This document shows positions 23,206 through 36,899 of a stretch of 64,000 nucleotides of DNA, piece after piece; the stretch's first letter is position 1; every line of letters starts with the position of its first letter. The notes beneath the pieces were generated by a model. The model made no database searches, was not told the DNA's origin, and was given only the letters and a program-made list of their open reading frames with translations. A program made the translations under genes and the position numbers. The stretch is from Citrus sinensis (Eukaryota > Streptophyta > Magnoliopsida > Sapindales > Rutaceae), in NCBI RefSeq assembly GCF_022201045.2, contig NC_068563.1, positions 24,525,001-24,589,000 of the forward strand, written 5' to 3'.

Positions 23206-23400
23206 AGTATACAACATTATTAGATGCTGAGATTAAAGTACCAAGAACATAAGCTGTCTGTAAATTTAAAGTTTTTCTTAGCCAATTCTACAATTGATTC
23301 GGAAACTAAAATATTAGCGTAGAAGATCAACATTTGCCATCTCTTCTTCCTGTTTGCACTTTAATTTTAGAGCATTAATCATCAAACTGAAAGGAGTTGC

Positions 23401-24047
23401 TGTTGGACATAACTTGCTTAACGGACAGAATGCTGACAGAGCTGATGGTTGGTTTTCAATTAAGTGAAAAAACCATCGTTGGTTTTATTTTGTTTATGTC
23501 AGCATTCTATCATATTTTTCCGGTCTGAATATCACTGCTCACTACTATAGATTCGTTTCCGTATATTCCCTGTTAAATTCAAACGCCAAGTCATTACAAA
23601 GGCTGTCATTGTCCACGATTAATACTCGTATCATCTCATGTTCTAATGAGGCTTACACTTATTTCTAGCTCCTTTTGCTAGAGAGAGTGGTTACATTGGA
23701 TTAGTTGGAGAGCTTAATGTGCCTTACTAAGTGTAAAGGATTCTCAAGATCCTCCAAGATACAAATCTTACCTGTGTAATTCAGTAATTAATTGGGAAGA
23801 TTTTCCTGCATGCACAAGACAAGAAGGTCAATGCTCTTTGTTCTTTGTGAAGGAAAGACAGCCTGCCTTGCCTTGCAATTGTGGATTAATCTAGTTTCCC
23901 TAGTTAGCTTGATTATTTCCAATGTATATATGTAATTGCAGAATCATTAGCTTGCACTATAAATTGCAGGCACTCTAGCCTTGTAATACACGCAGCTTCT
24001 TCAATAATGAAGAATCACTTTCCTCTCAATTTCATTATTTTAGAACA
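23401..24047 (+). mobile_element. possible solo LTR
   Basis: Begins TGTTGGACATAACTTGC and ends near TTTTAGAACA. Internally it has a promoter-like CACTATAAATTGCAGG at about 23,955-23,970, followed by a short transcribed-looking part with an AATAATGAAGAA polyadenylation-like motif. This layout is typical of Copia LTRs. I could not find a matching 5-bp target duplication, so boundaries are uncertain. Confidence 0.35.
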
Positions 24048-24301
24048 AGGACAACGTTAAGATAAAGCAATTCAGTTTAGGCTTTGCTGACTCTGGTCTT
24101 CTTAATAGTACTTTAACTGGAAATATTAGCCATTTTCAGAATACTGAAATGCAAAACCGTTAACGGACATTACAAGAAGAATGGTTATTTATTCAACGCA
24201 GAATCGGCAAAGGAAGTGCGACAAGAAGCACAAAACATTAAAAGAAATAACAAATTTAAAGTGATACACACTGAATCAGTTAATAGCATTAAATTTTATC
24301 C

Positions 24302-24919
24302 TCAAGGCTTGGGTGCAAGGCCGGCTTTGAGAGCTTCAATGGTTGCAGCATCAGTCTTGAATGCCTTAGCCAAGATGGTATCATCAATACCGGTGGTGAA
24401 CAGAGTGTTGGGAAGGGACGCAGTTCCTGCATTAGCACTGCCGAAAGCTGAAACTGCGAGAGCCGGATTCTGTGCATCTGGGTTGTACTGGAAGTGAACT
24501 AGTCCCTTGGGGAAAATAAACATGTCACCGGCTTGAAGTGTTTGAGTGAAAAGCTTGTTGGTCGTGTCAACGAAACCAACTTGAAGGCTGCCATCAATGA
24601 GGAAAAGGAGCTCAGCAGAGCGAGGATGAGTGTGAGGGGGGTTAGTAGTGCCAGAGGGGAATTGAAGGATAGCATAGGAAACACTTTGGCCATTAAGTGC
24701 TGGGAATTCAACCATGCTTGCTTTCAGGACTTTAAAAGCTGAAGGAGGCGCTGCACCAATCAAGGCTCGCATGCCGGTGAATGTGAAGAAATTTCCATCA
24801 ACCATGCTTAAATTTGATGGGACAATAAAGTCGGAGATGATATCCGGGTCTCCAGCCAATGCCATTTGGACTATGGCAAGTGAAGATAGCAGAAGGAAGA
24901 AGAGCTTTTGAGATGCCAT
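24302..24919 (-). CDS. germin-like protein, copy 2 (GLP9-like)
   Basis: 205 residues, intronless, with the same domain layout as copy 1: signal peptide, cupin box 1 (PPHTHPRSAELLFLIDG) and box 2 (GDMFIFPKGLVHFQYN). All metal-binding His and Glu residues are present and no frame is broken, so it should be functional. Relative to copy 1 it has Met for Ile in the NLS-VDG segment, Ser for Pro in APP-AF, Lys for Arg in box 2 and Ala for Val in AGT-SLP. The very high identity, also in flanking DNA, indicates a recent duplication or gene conversion. It is also free of cysteine. A TATA box stands about 85 bases upstream. Confidence 0.93.
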   Translation of the reverse strand: MASQKLFFLLLSSLAIVQMALAGDPDIISDFIVPSNLSMVDGNFFTFTGMRALIGAAPPSAFKVLKASMVEFPALNGQSVSYAILQFPSGTTNPPHTHPRSAELLFLIDGSLQVGFVDTTNKLFTQTLQAGDMFIFPKGLVHFQYNPDAQNPALAVSAFGSANAGTASLPNTLFTTGIDDTILAKAFKTDAATIEALKAGLAPKP

Positions 24920-25003
24920 GGCAAAGTGCTTTGATATCTGTAGGAGATAATGAGATTAATTATTTGCTGAGGAGATGATGAATTTGGATTGGAAGGTGGG
25001 TAG

Positions 25004-25012
25004 TATTTATAG
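25004..25012 (-). promoter_or_regulatory. TATA box, germin-like copy 2
   Basis: CTATAAATA on the minus strand at the same spacing as in copy 1. Confidence 0.7.
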
Positions 25013-25744
25013 AGTACGGGATGTGAAGGAATTGTTTATAAATTGTAATCCTGCCGGCCTATTGACAGATGTGGCTTTTACAAAGTCATTCTTGTTCTGG
25101 TCGAAGTAATTTTTGTTTTCATTTATCCGGCATGGAGGTAAAAAGAGTATTAGTAATATTAGTTCCTTAAGTTTAATTTTTTACTTCTTATTTGATTTTC
25201 ATTTTAAAAGGGTTGTGCAAGATTGTTGAAAGTTTATTAAAGAACTGAAACTTGGAGTGGCAAAGCCCCAGATGAAGAATTGTCGTTATTTATACCGTCT
25301 GGTCAGTTGAAAACTTCCACTTAATTTTACTAGCTGTGCATGTTAAGGCTACTGTTGGAGTGATTCCTTAATTAGTAAGTTTTAACTGCATATTGAAGAT
25401 AACCTCAGTGGACAATTAGAGCAAGAAAATAACAAAATATTAAAGTTTACGAATTGATGGCATCCAAGCACATTCGACAAAAAAAAAGGACCAATGAAGT
25501 CGTTATTAGCCTTTGCGTTTTTGTTGTCCACGATGCTCAATTGCTCATTTGCTCATTTGCCTTGTACAAGTGATCATTTGACAATTGACAAAAAGTGCAG
25601 CTGGATTTGGAAAATGAGTCAGAAAAACTAAGCGAATGATCCACATGAATTTAGAATCAAATTGAGGATATTTCGTCAAAGTAATTACTGTTTACTATAC
25701 TTTCTTGTTATATCAGTTGGATAGATACATGGAGAAAATATATG

Positions 25745-26089
25745 TTTCTGGCCTGTGAGTCGAGGACAATTGGTGTCTCAGCATTTCCAGAACTGATGGT
25801 TTAATTGAAGGGCGAGGTTTCTTCTTGTGCTTGTAGATATAATGAGATACCCCAACAGTGTGACCAGCTATGTCACAACGCCCCCAATCATGAAATTTGC
25901 AAATGATAGGGGATGAAAATAAAGTACCAAGAAGATAAACCATTTTAATGATAACAGCTCTAGATACAACTCCAGGGGCAGAGCTTTTCCACAGCTGCGC
26001 GCTATGGCTTCATCACAGGGGGCTGAAAAGTTCACAGAGATAAGTGCAAAAGCCAAAGCTAAGGCAGCAATAATTGACCATTTATTCAT
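25745..26089 (-). pseudogene. class III peroxidase pseudogene with internal deletions
   Basis: The minus strand starts with an ATG and a signal-peptide-like stretch (ALALAFALISVNFSA, like the intact gene's ALGLILVNFTG). It then jumps to the end of exon 2 (AAVEKLCP, then a one-base frameshift, then GVVSRAVII) and joins the end of exon 3 (MVYLLG followed by GT). After a short intron it resumes with AGHTVGVSH and PSIKPSVLEMLRHQL from exon 4. The distal heme pocket (FHDC) and much of exons 1-4 are gone. It is a dead copy of the peroxidase at 27-29 kb. How much was lost before or after duplication is unclear. Confidence 0.8.
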
Positions 26090-27175
26090 TTCCTTTAATT
26101 TTTTTCCAGAATATATTACTCGAATGAAATGTGATTCTTTCTACTACATGTTTTTTTTTTAAAACCAAATTCTCTTATAGGATTCCCATTTTTATCAAGC
26201 CCATCCTACAATTACCAGAACGGAAAATACAAGATTACAGCTTCTCACATTTACAGTTCCATCAATTAGGAAGAAACCGATTCCACAAATTACAATAAAG
26301 ACAACGCAAAATCCCACTTTCAAACTTGAATGAAGAAATCAAAAGATATCAACACGACTTTCTTTGCATTTTGGGCCTATGACGTTAGTTTAGTGACTTT
26401 TAAGCAGTCTTATTTGACTAACCACTAGGTATATGAACCTTGTGAGGTAAGGACACTAAAGTTTATTATAGTTATATTCACTATGATTGGTTAGATTTTA
26501 TAATTCAGAGAATCTAGAAACTTATCTTTTTTAATTTCATTCCATTTTAATTATAAAATTTCAACATTCACGATTTTATTTGTTTCGCTTTCTTGCTATT
26601 TAATTTGTGATCTTGAATTTGTAAAACTCATTTTAATTGTGAAATAAAAGTTGATAGTGTGAGGTAAATATCACTTTTACATAAAATTTTGAAAAAAAAA
26701 ATGTAGAGATATTATATGTTGTTCATCAAATGAGTGTGGGATAAAATTAGTTTAACTTCAAACGCAGAATCACAAGTATTTACCAAATATTTTAAAATTG
26801 TAAGATTTAAGCTACTAGTCCCAACCACAATATTAACCACAATATTAAACTGGCCCAAAGATGATTTTCCATGATGAAAGACCAATAAAACTCTTTAGAA
26901 ACTAATATTTGAAATATACATTTTTGATGTTTTTTATTCTGTTCCCAATTCGAATAGGCCAAAGAAGCCAAAGGCAAAGGATACATTTGTCTCAACACGT
27001 GTACTGAACATATATATATATATAATAATTTTTAACATTTAAATAAATTTGCTTGCAAGCCAGGAGTGACATGTCTCATCGGCAGCCATGGACTGGAGAC
27101 ATAACAAATAAATCAAAGTACAAAATCGAAGAAAAAGAAATAGGTAGCATTGCATTGCTCTTAGCAAATTAACAT
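26090..27175. other. intergenic between peroxidase gene and its relic
   Basis: AT-rich; a 63-codon minus frame (26,807-26,998) has no recognised feature. TA microsatellite at 27,010-27,023. The last bases should be the peroxidase 3' UTR. Confidence 0.4.
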
Positions 27176-29165
<1,990 letters not shown>

Positions 29166-29228
29166 CAGCTTCTTTGGAAAAGTTGTTGGCAATTCGGTAT
29201 GGCAATGAAGCAGTCTTTAATTTGTGCC

Positions 29229-29237
29229 TATTTATAG
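29229..29237 (-). promoter_or_regulatory. TATA box of the peroxidase gene
   Basis: CTATAAATA on the minus strand about 65 bases before the start codon. Confidence 0.65.
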
Positions 29238-29239
29238 GC

Positions 29240-31496
29240 GTTAAGCTGCAGGGACTTGGTTATAAATGCCAACCCAGACTGAAAAAGTAAGCTCCATAGT
29301 TGAATAATATGTGTGTGCACCATTACTTCTCTACAAGAGAGGTTCAATTTCACCGTCCATTATACGTGCACCCAAGTAGTTTATGCTGACTTTGTATCTT
29401 TGATCTTCTTATTTTTATTATGAATAATTAATATTTTGTACCAAAAAATGGAGGCACATACAAAATTAATGCAGTATGCTACATATCCCAAAATCTCATT
29501 TCAAATGATGTCGCGCTCGTCAATTGACTAATGAGATAATAAAATTATTTCATTCAGAACTTGTACAAAAATACCACATAATTTGGTATGAATTTTTAGG
29601 ATGTCTATTTATTATTATACAAATAAAAGGACGTATATAGGAATACATGTCGTGATTACATTTACATATATGGAAAGGCGATTAGTATATAAGTCAAACT
29701 CTATTGAAACGATCAACTAATTAAATTCAATGTATTGACTTTAGATTTCAAGTCTTTAATTAATTAATGTCAACGATAGAAAAGCAGACGCTACAGAGCT
29801 GAAGATGCTATATATACTTGCCGTTCGAAACAAAGAATAGAATTAAAATGCTAAAAAAGGTAGTGATCCTGCTGTCGTGGTATGTACCTACGACTTTTTC
29901 AATGTACCATATATAACAAGTTAACAACCACTCTCTTCATATGGGGGTAGCTCATGGGCGGGAGGGGATTGTATTATCGGTAAGTAAAATAAAAATGGAT
30001 GGGATTATTTGTACTTCAAAAAATTACTTTGAACACTCTTTATATCAAAAATATTTTTATTACAGAAATATCTTTTCATGAAATTACTAAAAATGACATA
30101 ATTATTTTAACTTAAAAACAAGAATATTTTACATGTCTATTTATTATAAACTCTCAATCTTTACTTTGTTCATTCATTCATCATCTGAGAGCTCGTGAAA
30201 GATACAAAATCAGAATCGTAAATCCATCATTGGTACACAAATTAGCACCTTCACCAACATGGTTTAATTACATCTCACAAATCACATTAATTAAAAAATA
30301 ATATGTGGGTTCATCTCATGTGGATGGCCTAAAAGCCTAAAATCTAAAAAATATACTAAATGTACAATTATTACTAAGTTTTAGACTTGAATGAAATTAG
30401 CTGTTAAATTGGCTTCGTAGAATCACGGGATAAAAGTGAAGAGAAGTGGAAGCGGCCGTAAACAAATTTTGCAAGAGTGAAGCCGAGAGTAGAAAGAACA
30501 CAGTGCCGCGACTACGGATTTGGGGTAGGGTCTCAATCTTTGAGTTGACAATAAAAGCCAATTTAATTCTTTTTTTTTTATATAATAAATTTAGAGAGTA
30601 AGTTACAAACATCATCCTTCATATTTTTATTAGTTTTAATTTTGATTTAATTCTCATTGCTTAATATACCTATTTGTTAGAACAACAGATAGTAAATTAT
30701 TATAATGAACTAAAATTAGTAAGATTTTTGATGTTATAAGCTTTTAGTATTATTTAGAAAAAAATTATGCTGTAATCATTTATTATATATAATAGATGGT
30801 TATGTGGGACTATGGTTATGTAATTTTTTTATATGAATTTTTCACCTTAAAGATATGTATGTCTTATGATTTGATTATTGACTTGAATTGTATATATTCA
30901 ATTTCTATTTGTTTGTCTATGGTGCACATAATTTTTTAATCACTTAAAAGAGAAAAAGAACTTACAAGTGCTTGTTTGTGTTCCTTTCCTAACATGAATA
31001 AGGTTTTTAAATCATCAAACCGAGCATTATCTTTGCTGGTACAACCTAGAGAAGAAAAAAACAAAGAGTTTTCGGATTCATGGCGTTTCGCAATCTTTTT
31101 GTTTTTGGTATGAAATTTTTGTTTGAAGAATCTTGTCCCACTTGATGCTTATTATGGAGAAAGTTTTCACAGGAAATTTTTTTTTTGTTAGAGAATAGCG
31201 GACACCGGACAGACAAGGGAGAGTAAAGAGCCGGTTAGATTAGGTAAATTTATGTGCGAAGGTTTAATTTTTTTATCTGAGCAAAGATAATGAGTTTTAA
31301 TTGATTTCATAATGGTGTATTCAGCTCTGATAATAATTGTTTTCTTTTCTCGTCACATCAACTGTTAATCTTCATCATTTTGCTTATCTTATCAATTTCT
31401 ATTTTCTTTCTTAAGTGCTTGATCCGTGTGAGTGTTCGAACTCCAGTTTTTTTTTTTTTTCATATTTTTTAATTTTTTCATATTCCGTGCTTTCCG
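29240..31496. other. peroxidase upstream region and intergenic DNA
   Basis: AT-rich throughout, with a less AT-rich patch at 30,410-30,540 (minus frame of 72 codons without recognised features). No gene, RNA or repeat with clear ends was seen. Confidence 0.4.
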
Positions 31497-31963
31497 TACG
31501 GAATTCGTGTTGCTTGTAATTGATCCCACCAAGCGAGCATGCCTCCTTTGAGTCGATAGGCCACCAATTTGATTTTCATGTGCTCCTCAGTCCCCCAATA
31601 GTCAAAGAACTTTTCAACTTCAGCAAGCCAATCAAGAAATTCTTTGATCATGAATAGACCATAAAATTGTGGAATTTTGATTTTCATTCGGTAGTCAATC
31701 TGCCGAGACCCTTGGTTATTTTTCTAGTGGCACTGATCTTTCATCATCTTCACTAAAATCTTCATTGAAAAGTTGATTCCTATGTATTCAGAAAATTCCT
31801 TGAGGGAATATTAGATTGTCTTGGAGTATTGTTTTCCGCTCCAACTTCAGCTCGCATTTGTTGTTGGAAATTGTTGTTTTGCCCGCCAAGGAAGCATTGA
31901 GTCAAATTCGTAATCTCCTCTCAATTGCATCCACTGATTCTCTTGTTGTGAATGTACCGATAA
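31497..31963 (-). pseudogene. Ty3/Gypsy gag relic, interrupted by a Copia element
   Basis: The minus strand encodes MKIKIPQFYGL, FLDWLAEVEKFFDYW, KIKLVAYRLKGG and AWWDQLQ. This is the pattern of the plant retrotransposon gag domain (I-P-x-F-x-G, then W..VE..F, K.KL.A..L...A..WW). About 100 bases upstream (minus) a frame with SVHSQQENQWMQLRG may be earlier gag. Frame breaks are present, and coding similarity stops at about 31,497. The upstream part on the minus strand is cut by the Copia insertion at 31,969. Confidence 0.6.
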
Positions 31964-31968
31964 CTTAG

Positions 31969-32479
31969 TGTCAAAATTGGCTGCATCTAGAAGCTTTGAA
32001 TAAACAAGATTGGTGGCACAGGGCTTTGAAGATTGAAAAGGCCGAAATGCTTGAAGAGGAAAATGGAAAAAGAAATGTTTGAAGAAGAAAATGAGGAACA
32101 TGGGTTTGAAAAGGAGGAACACGGTTTTGACTTTCTTGGCCATCATTTTGCTATAAATAGAAGTGCAAATGAAGAGCTTATACATTCCATTCAGAGAGCA
32201 ATTTGTCAGTTGAGAGAGAGTTTAGAGAGCTTGTATTTATAAGCTCTTGTTATAGTGATTTAGAGAGTTTGGGTGTATTGGGGTTTTGGGAAGTGAGCTA
32301 AAATACTACAATACTTGTAACTCTTTTTCACTAGTAAAATATTTCTTTCTGTCTTCGCCCGTGGATGTAGGCTAAAAGCCGAACCACATAATTTCTGGTG
32401 TCCTCTATTGTGCTCGTTCTTTATTTTTTTTCAATTTTATTTTAGCTGCGTGTCTGTTCCACCCACCAATTTTCTAACA
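31969..32479 (+). repeat. 5' LTR of Copia 1
   Basis: TG...CA LTR with a TATA-like GCTATAAATAG at 32,150-32,160 and a probable polyadenylation region downstream. Confidence 0.95.
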
Positions 32480-32480
32480 G

Positions 32481-32492
32481 TGGTATTAGAGC
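32481..32492 (+). other. primer binding site of Copia 1
   Basis: TGGTATTAGAGC, one base off the TGGTATCAGAGC complementary to initiator Met tRNA, one base after the LTR. Confidence 0.85.
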
Positions 32493-32521
32493 TATTGGTT
32501 GTATTTTTAGAGTCGGGAACT

Positions 32522-32637
32522 ATTCACGTAAGGGGTACATTCACGTATACGGCACTGTACACGTATACGATACTATTCACGTATAAGGTACTGTTCACGT
32601 ATACGGTACTGTTCACGTATACGGTACTATTCACGTG
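32522..32637 (+). repeat. 18-bp tandem repeat in the Copia 1 leader
   Basis: About six units of TTCACGTATACGGTACTG with small changes, between PBS and gag. Each unit contains ACGTATACG and GTAC, which are self-complementary. Similar units occur in the solo LTR at 43,002-43,073. Confidence 0.9.
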
Positions 32638-32892
32638 AAACGGTGGAAGCGATCCAAGAATTTTGCGGTTTAAAGTAGGGAATAGTAGTGTGAGTAAAGC
32701 AACTGTGTGGTTTTGTACATGTCTAGGAAAGTTCTGTTACAAAGGCGATAAGAGCTTAAGGAGTCTGGGTTTTAAGTGGGACCATTGTGACCCCTCCAGT
32801 CTTTTCTGGAAACTTTCTTGGTGTGCATTCTCACACATACTCACAACTATTCAAGGTGGTACACTAACTTGTGTGCGGTATTTATCAACAAA

Positions 32893-33750
32893 ATGACAGC
32901 AAAGTATGAAATTGAGAAGTTTAATGGAAATAATTTTGCGTTGTGGAAAATGAAGATGAAAGCTGTATTGAGGAAAAATAATTGCTTGGCAGCAATTGGA
33001 GAAAGGCCCATGGAGATAACTGATAACAAGTGGAACGAGATAGATGGTAACGCCATTTCTGATCTACACTTGGCACTTGCAGATGGAGTATTATCCAGTA
33101 TGGTAGAGAAAAATACAGCGAAGGAAATATGGGATACTCTCACAAAATTGTACGAGGCCAAGTCACTACACAACAAAATCTTCTTGAAGAGAAAACTCTA
33201 TACTCTTTGATTGGCGGAATCTACAATGGTGACCGACCACATCAACACATTGAAGACTCTATTTTCACAACTCACAACGTTGGGTCATAATATAGAGGAG
33301 AATGAACATGCAGAGCTTCTACTTCAAAGTCTACCAGATTCATATGATCAACTCATCATCAACCTGACGAACAACAATCCAGTGGAGAGTCTAGTTTTTG
33401 ACGATGTTGCAGCCTCCATATTAAATAAGGAGAGCAGGCGGAAAAATAAAGAAACCAGACAAGCAAGTTCGCAGCAAGCGGAGGCGCTATTGGTGACGAG
33501 AGGGAGATCAACGAAACGTGGCCCCAGTAGGAGTCAAAATCATGGTAGATCAAAATTCAGTAGTAAGAAGAATGTTAAATGCTACAACTGTGGCAAGAAA
33601 GGGCACGCCAAGAAAGAGTGTTGGAGTAACTAGAAGAGAAAAGAGGGCAAAGAACCTGAGTCATCAAATGCTCAGGGGTGTGTAGCAAGTACCTTGGATG
33701 ATGGCGAAATTCTTTACAGCGAGGCAACAATTATTTCAGAAGGCAGAAAA
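32893..33750 (+). pseudogene. Copia 1 gag, broken
   Basis: Starts at ATG 32,893 (residues include KYEIEKFNGNNFALWKMKM, the usual N-terminal gag motif). A CCHC zinc knuckle CYNCGKKGHAKKEC lies at about 33,580-33,621. In-frame stops are TGA at 33,208 and TAG at 33,631, each one transition away from a normal codon. The gag binds RNA and builds the particle in active relatives. It merges into the pol frame. Confidence 0.92.
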
Positions 33751-36700
33751 TGACTATCTGATGTCTGGCTTATAGACTCAAGAGCTACCTGGCACATGAC
33801 CTCTCGGAGAGAATGGTTCCACACATATGAACCTATTTCAGGAGGATTTGTATATATGGGAGATGATCATGCCTTGGAGATCGCTGGTATTGGTACTATT
33901 AAAATAAAAATGTTTGATGGTACAATTCGCACAATTGGAGAGGTACGACATGTCAACGGCCTGAAGAAAAATCTATTGTCTTTGAGACAAATGGATAGTC
34001 ATGGGTACAAAACTCATGTGGAGAATGGAATAATGAAAATCATTAAAGGTGTGCTTGTATTTATGAAGGCAGAAAAGATCGGTGCTAATTTATTCATGCT
34101 TAAAGGAGAAACACTACAGGAGGCTGATGCGTGTGTCGCGTCAAATGGAGAAGAATCAATGATGATGTGGCATCTCAAACTTGGCCACATATCAGAACAA
34201 GGCTTGAAGATTCTCTCTGAGCGAAAAATTACTTCCGGGGCTCAAATCAGTAAGTTTACCATTTTGCGAGCATTGTGTTACAAGTAAGCAGCATAGATTA
34301 AAATTCAGTAGATCTATTGTTAGAAGTAAATGCATTCTAGACTTGATTCATTCTGATGTTTGAGAATCACCGGATATATCCATGGGAGGTGCAAAGTACA
34401 TGGTGACTTTCATTGATGATTATTCCAGAAGATGTTGGGTGTATCCAATTAAGAAAAAGTCAGATGTATTTCCTGTGTTTAAAGAATACAAAGCGCGGGT
34501 GGAACTTGAATCTGGTAAAAAGATCAAGTGCTTGAGGATGGATAATGGTGGAGAGTATACAGACGGCGAGTTTCTTACTTTCTGTAAGCAAGAAGGTATT
34601 CAGAGGCAGTTCACAGTGGCATATACTCCTCAACAAAATGGAGTGGCAGAGCGGATGAACATAACTCTTACAGAAAGAATAAGAGCTATGTTGAAGACTA
34701 CTAGTCTACCCAATTCATTTTGGGCAGAAGCAGCCAAAACTGCTTGTTATATAGTAAATCGGTCGCCATCTACAGCTATTGGGTTGAAGACGGCGATGAA
34801 GATGTGGACTAGAAAGCCAGCTGATTATTCCTACCTACATGCATTTGGATGTCCTGTGTACGTGATGTACAATGCCCAAGAAAGAACAAAACTGGATCCA
34901 AAATCTAGAAGATGTATCTTCTTAGGGTATGCTGATGGAGTAAAGGGGTATCGTCTGTGGGACCCCACTGCCCATGAGATCGTCATCAACAGAGATGTTA
35001 TCTTTGTAGAAGATCAACTGCAAATGAAAGATGGAGATGATGGCACTATAAAAGAAAAGTCAGAGACTGTGCCGGTATATGTCGAAAATAATCCAGAAGA
35101 TTCAGATTCTTCTGAAGCAGCACTAGAGCAGGAGGAACAAGAACCAGTTGAGTCTGAGGCTCCAGAAGTTCGTCCGTCAACTCGTGAGAGACGATTGCCG
35201 GCGTGGCACTCGGAGTATGTCACAGAGATTAATGTTGCATACTGTCTTCTAACAGAGGATGAAGAGCCTTCAACTTTCCATGAAGCTTTAAATAGCTCAG
35301 ATGTTGCTTTGTGGATGACAGCAATGCAGGAAGAAATTGAAGCTCTACACAAGAACAAGACATAGGAACTTGTACCACTATCACACGGAAGAAAAGTCAT
35401 TGGAAACAAATGGGTCTACAAGATCAAACGTGATGGCAATGACCAAGTGGAGTGGTATCATGCGAGATTGGTGGTGAAAGGATATGCTCAGAAAGAAGGT
35501 ATTGACTTCAACGAGATATTTTCGCCGGTGGTTCGACTCACAACAGTCAGAATAGTCTTGGCAATGTGTGCCACATTTGACCTACATCTTGAGCAGTTAG
35601 ATGTGAAAACTGTATTTCTTCATGGAGAACTTGAAGAAGAAATATATATGCTCCAACCAGAAGGTTTTGCAGAAACAGGAAAAGAGAACTTGGTTTACAG
35701 GCTGAACAAATCTCTATACGGTCTCAAACAGGCGCCGAGGTGTTGGCATAAGAGATTTGATTCATTCATTATGAGCCTTGGATACAACAGATTCAGTTCA
35801 GACCATTGTGCATATTACAAGAGGTTTGAAGATAATGATTTCATCATTTTGCTGTTGTATGTGGATGACATGTTGGTAGCAGGTCCCAACAAAGATCGAG
35901 CCCAAGAATTGAAGGCACAGTTGGCTAGGGAGTTTGAAATGAAGGACTTGGGACCAGCAAACAAGATTCTAGGGATGCAAATTCATCGAGACAGAAATAA
36001 TAGGAAGATTTGGCTTTCGCAGAAGAACTACTTGAAGAAAATTTTGCGGCGCTTCAACATGCAAGATTGTAAGTCAATTTCTACCCCACTTCATGTTAAT
36101 TTCAAATTATCCTCAAGTATGTGTCCTAGCAATGAAGCGGAGAGGAAGGAAATGTCTCGAGTACCGTATGCATCAGCAATGGGAAGTTTGATGTTCGCTA
36201 TGATATGTACTAGACCAAACATTGCACAAGCAGTGGGAGTAGTCAGTCGATACATGGCGAATCCTGGTGGAGAGCATTGGATAGCTGTGAAGAGGATTCT
36301 GAAATACATCAAAGGAACCTCAGATGTTGCATTATGTTATGGAGGATCAGAGTTTACTGTCAGGGGCTATGTGGATTCAGATTTTGCAGGAGATCTTGAT
36401 AAAAGGAAATCCACTACTGGTTATGTGTTTGCACTTGCAGGAGCAACTGTAAGCTAGGTTTTGAAATTGCAGACCGTTGTGGCTTTATCTACAACAGAAG
36501 TAGAGTACATGGCAGCTACACAAGCTTGCAAGGAAGCTATTTGGATACAAAGGTTATTGGAGGAGCTCGGGCACAAACAAGAGAAAATTTCTGTGTTTTG
36601 TGACAGTCAGAGTGCTTTGCATATTGCAAGGAATCCAGCCTTTAATTCCAGGACAAAGCACATAGGAGTTCAGTATCACTTCGTTTGAGAAGTAGTGGAA

Positions 36701-36823
36701 GACGAAAATGTGAATTTACAGAAAATCCATACGAAGGAGAACCTAACAGATGTTTTGACCAAGCCGATAAATACTGATAAGTTTGTTTGGAGTAGATCCT
36801 CTTGTGGCCTAGCAGAAACGTAG
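33751..36823 (+). pseudogene. Copia 1 pol (protease, integrase, RT, RNase H), broken
   Basis: Protease region begins DVWLIDSRATWHM; its active-site triad would be D-S-G, so here Gly is replaced by Arg. Integrase shows the HX..H zinc area (WHLKLGHIS) and core (FIDDYSRRCWVYP, DNGGEY, TPQQNGVAER). RT has LDVKTVFLHG (normally Ala before the Phe) and YVDDML; RNase H has the DSDFAGD segment and the TKHIGVQYHF end. Breaks: TGA 33,751, one-base insertion in an A run near 34,226, TGA 34,361, TAG 35,363, TAG 36,455, TGA 36,686. The natural end is TAG at 36,821-36,823. Confidence 0.92.
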
Positions 36824-36883
36824 GCAACATGATTATGGCGAAGCAGAAAAGATGGTGTGGAGATTGATTGATTTTCAATTTAA

Positions 36884-36899
36884 TCTCCAAGTGGGAGAA
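36884..36899 (+). other. polypurine tract of Copia 1
   Basis: CCAAGTGGGAGAA directly before the 3' LTR, the priming site for plus-strand synthesis. Confidence 0.75.

Larger units (their letters stand above)
21538..23210 (-). repeat. tandem duplication unit 1 (germin-like gene plus peroxidase relic)
   Basis: Aligns with 24,172-25,900: 3' flank (ACAAGAAGAATG), the whole germin-like gene, its promoter, a block starting AAGTGCAGCTGGATTTGG, and a peroxidase exon relic. Unit 1 has about 290 extra bases at 22,745-23,035 relative to unit 2. Confidence 0.8.
24172..25900 (-). repeat. tandem duplication unit 2 (germin-like gene plus peroxidase relic)
   Basis: Counterpart of 21,538-23,210 in direct orientation. 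It carries about 290 extra bases between germin-like promoter and the AAGTGCAGCTGGATTTGG block (around 25,165-25,585) that unit 1 lacks. The possible solo LTR lies between the units. Confidence 0.8.

Noticed and set aside
31847-32185. 112-codon minus frame across the Copia 1 left LTR boundary, repeated at 36,880-37,116
   Set aside because: It is LTR antisense sequence joined to the Gypsy relic, not a gene.
32408-32638. Plus frame with repeated FTYTVL units
   Set aside because: Translation of the 18-bp tandem repeat; the repeat length is a multiple of three, so it stays open by chance.
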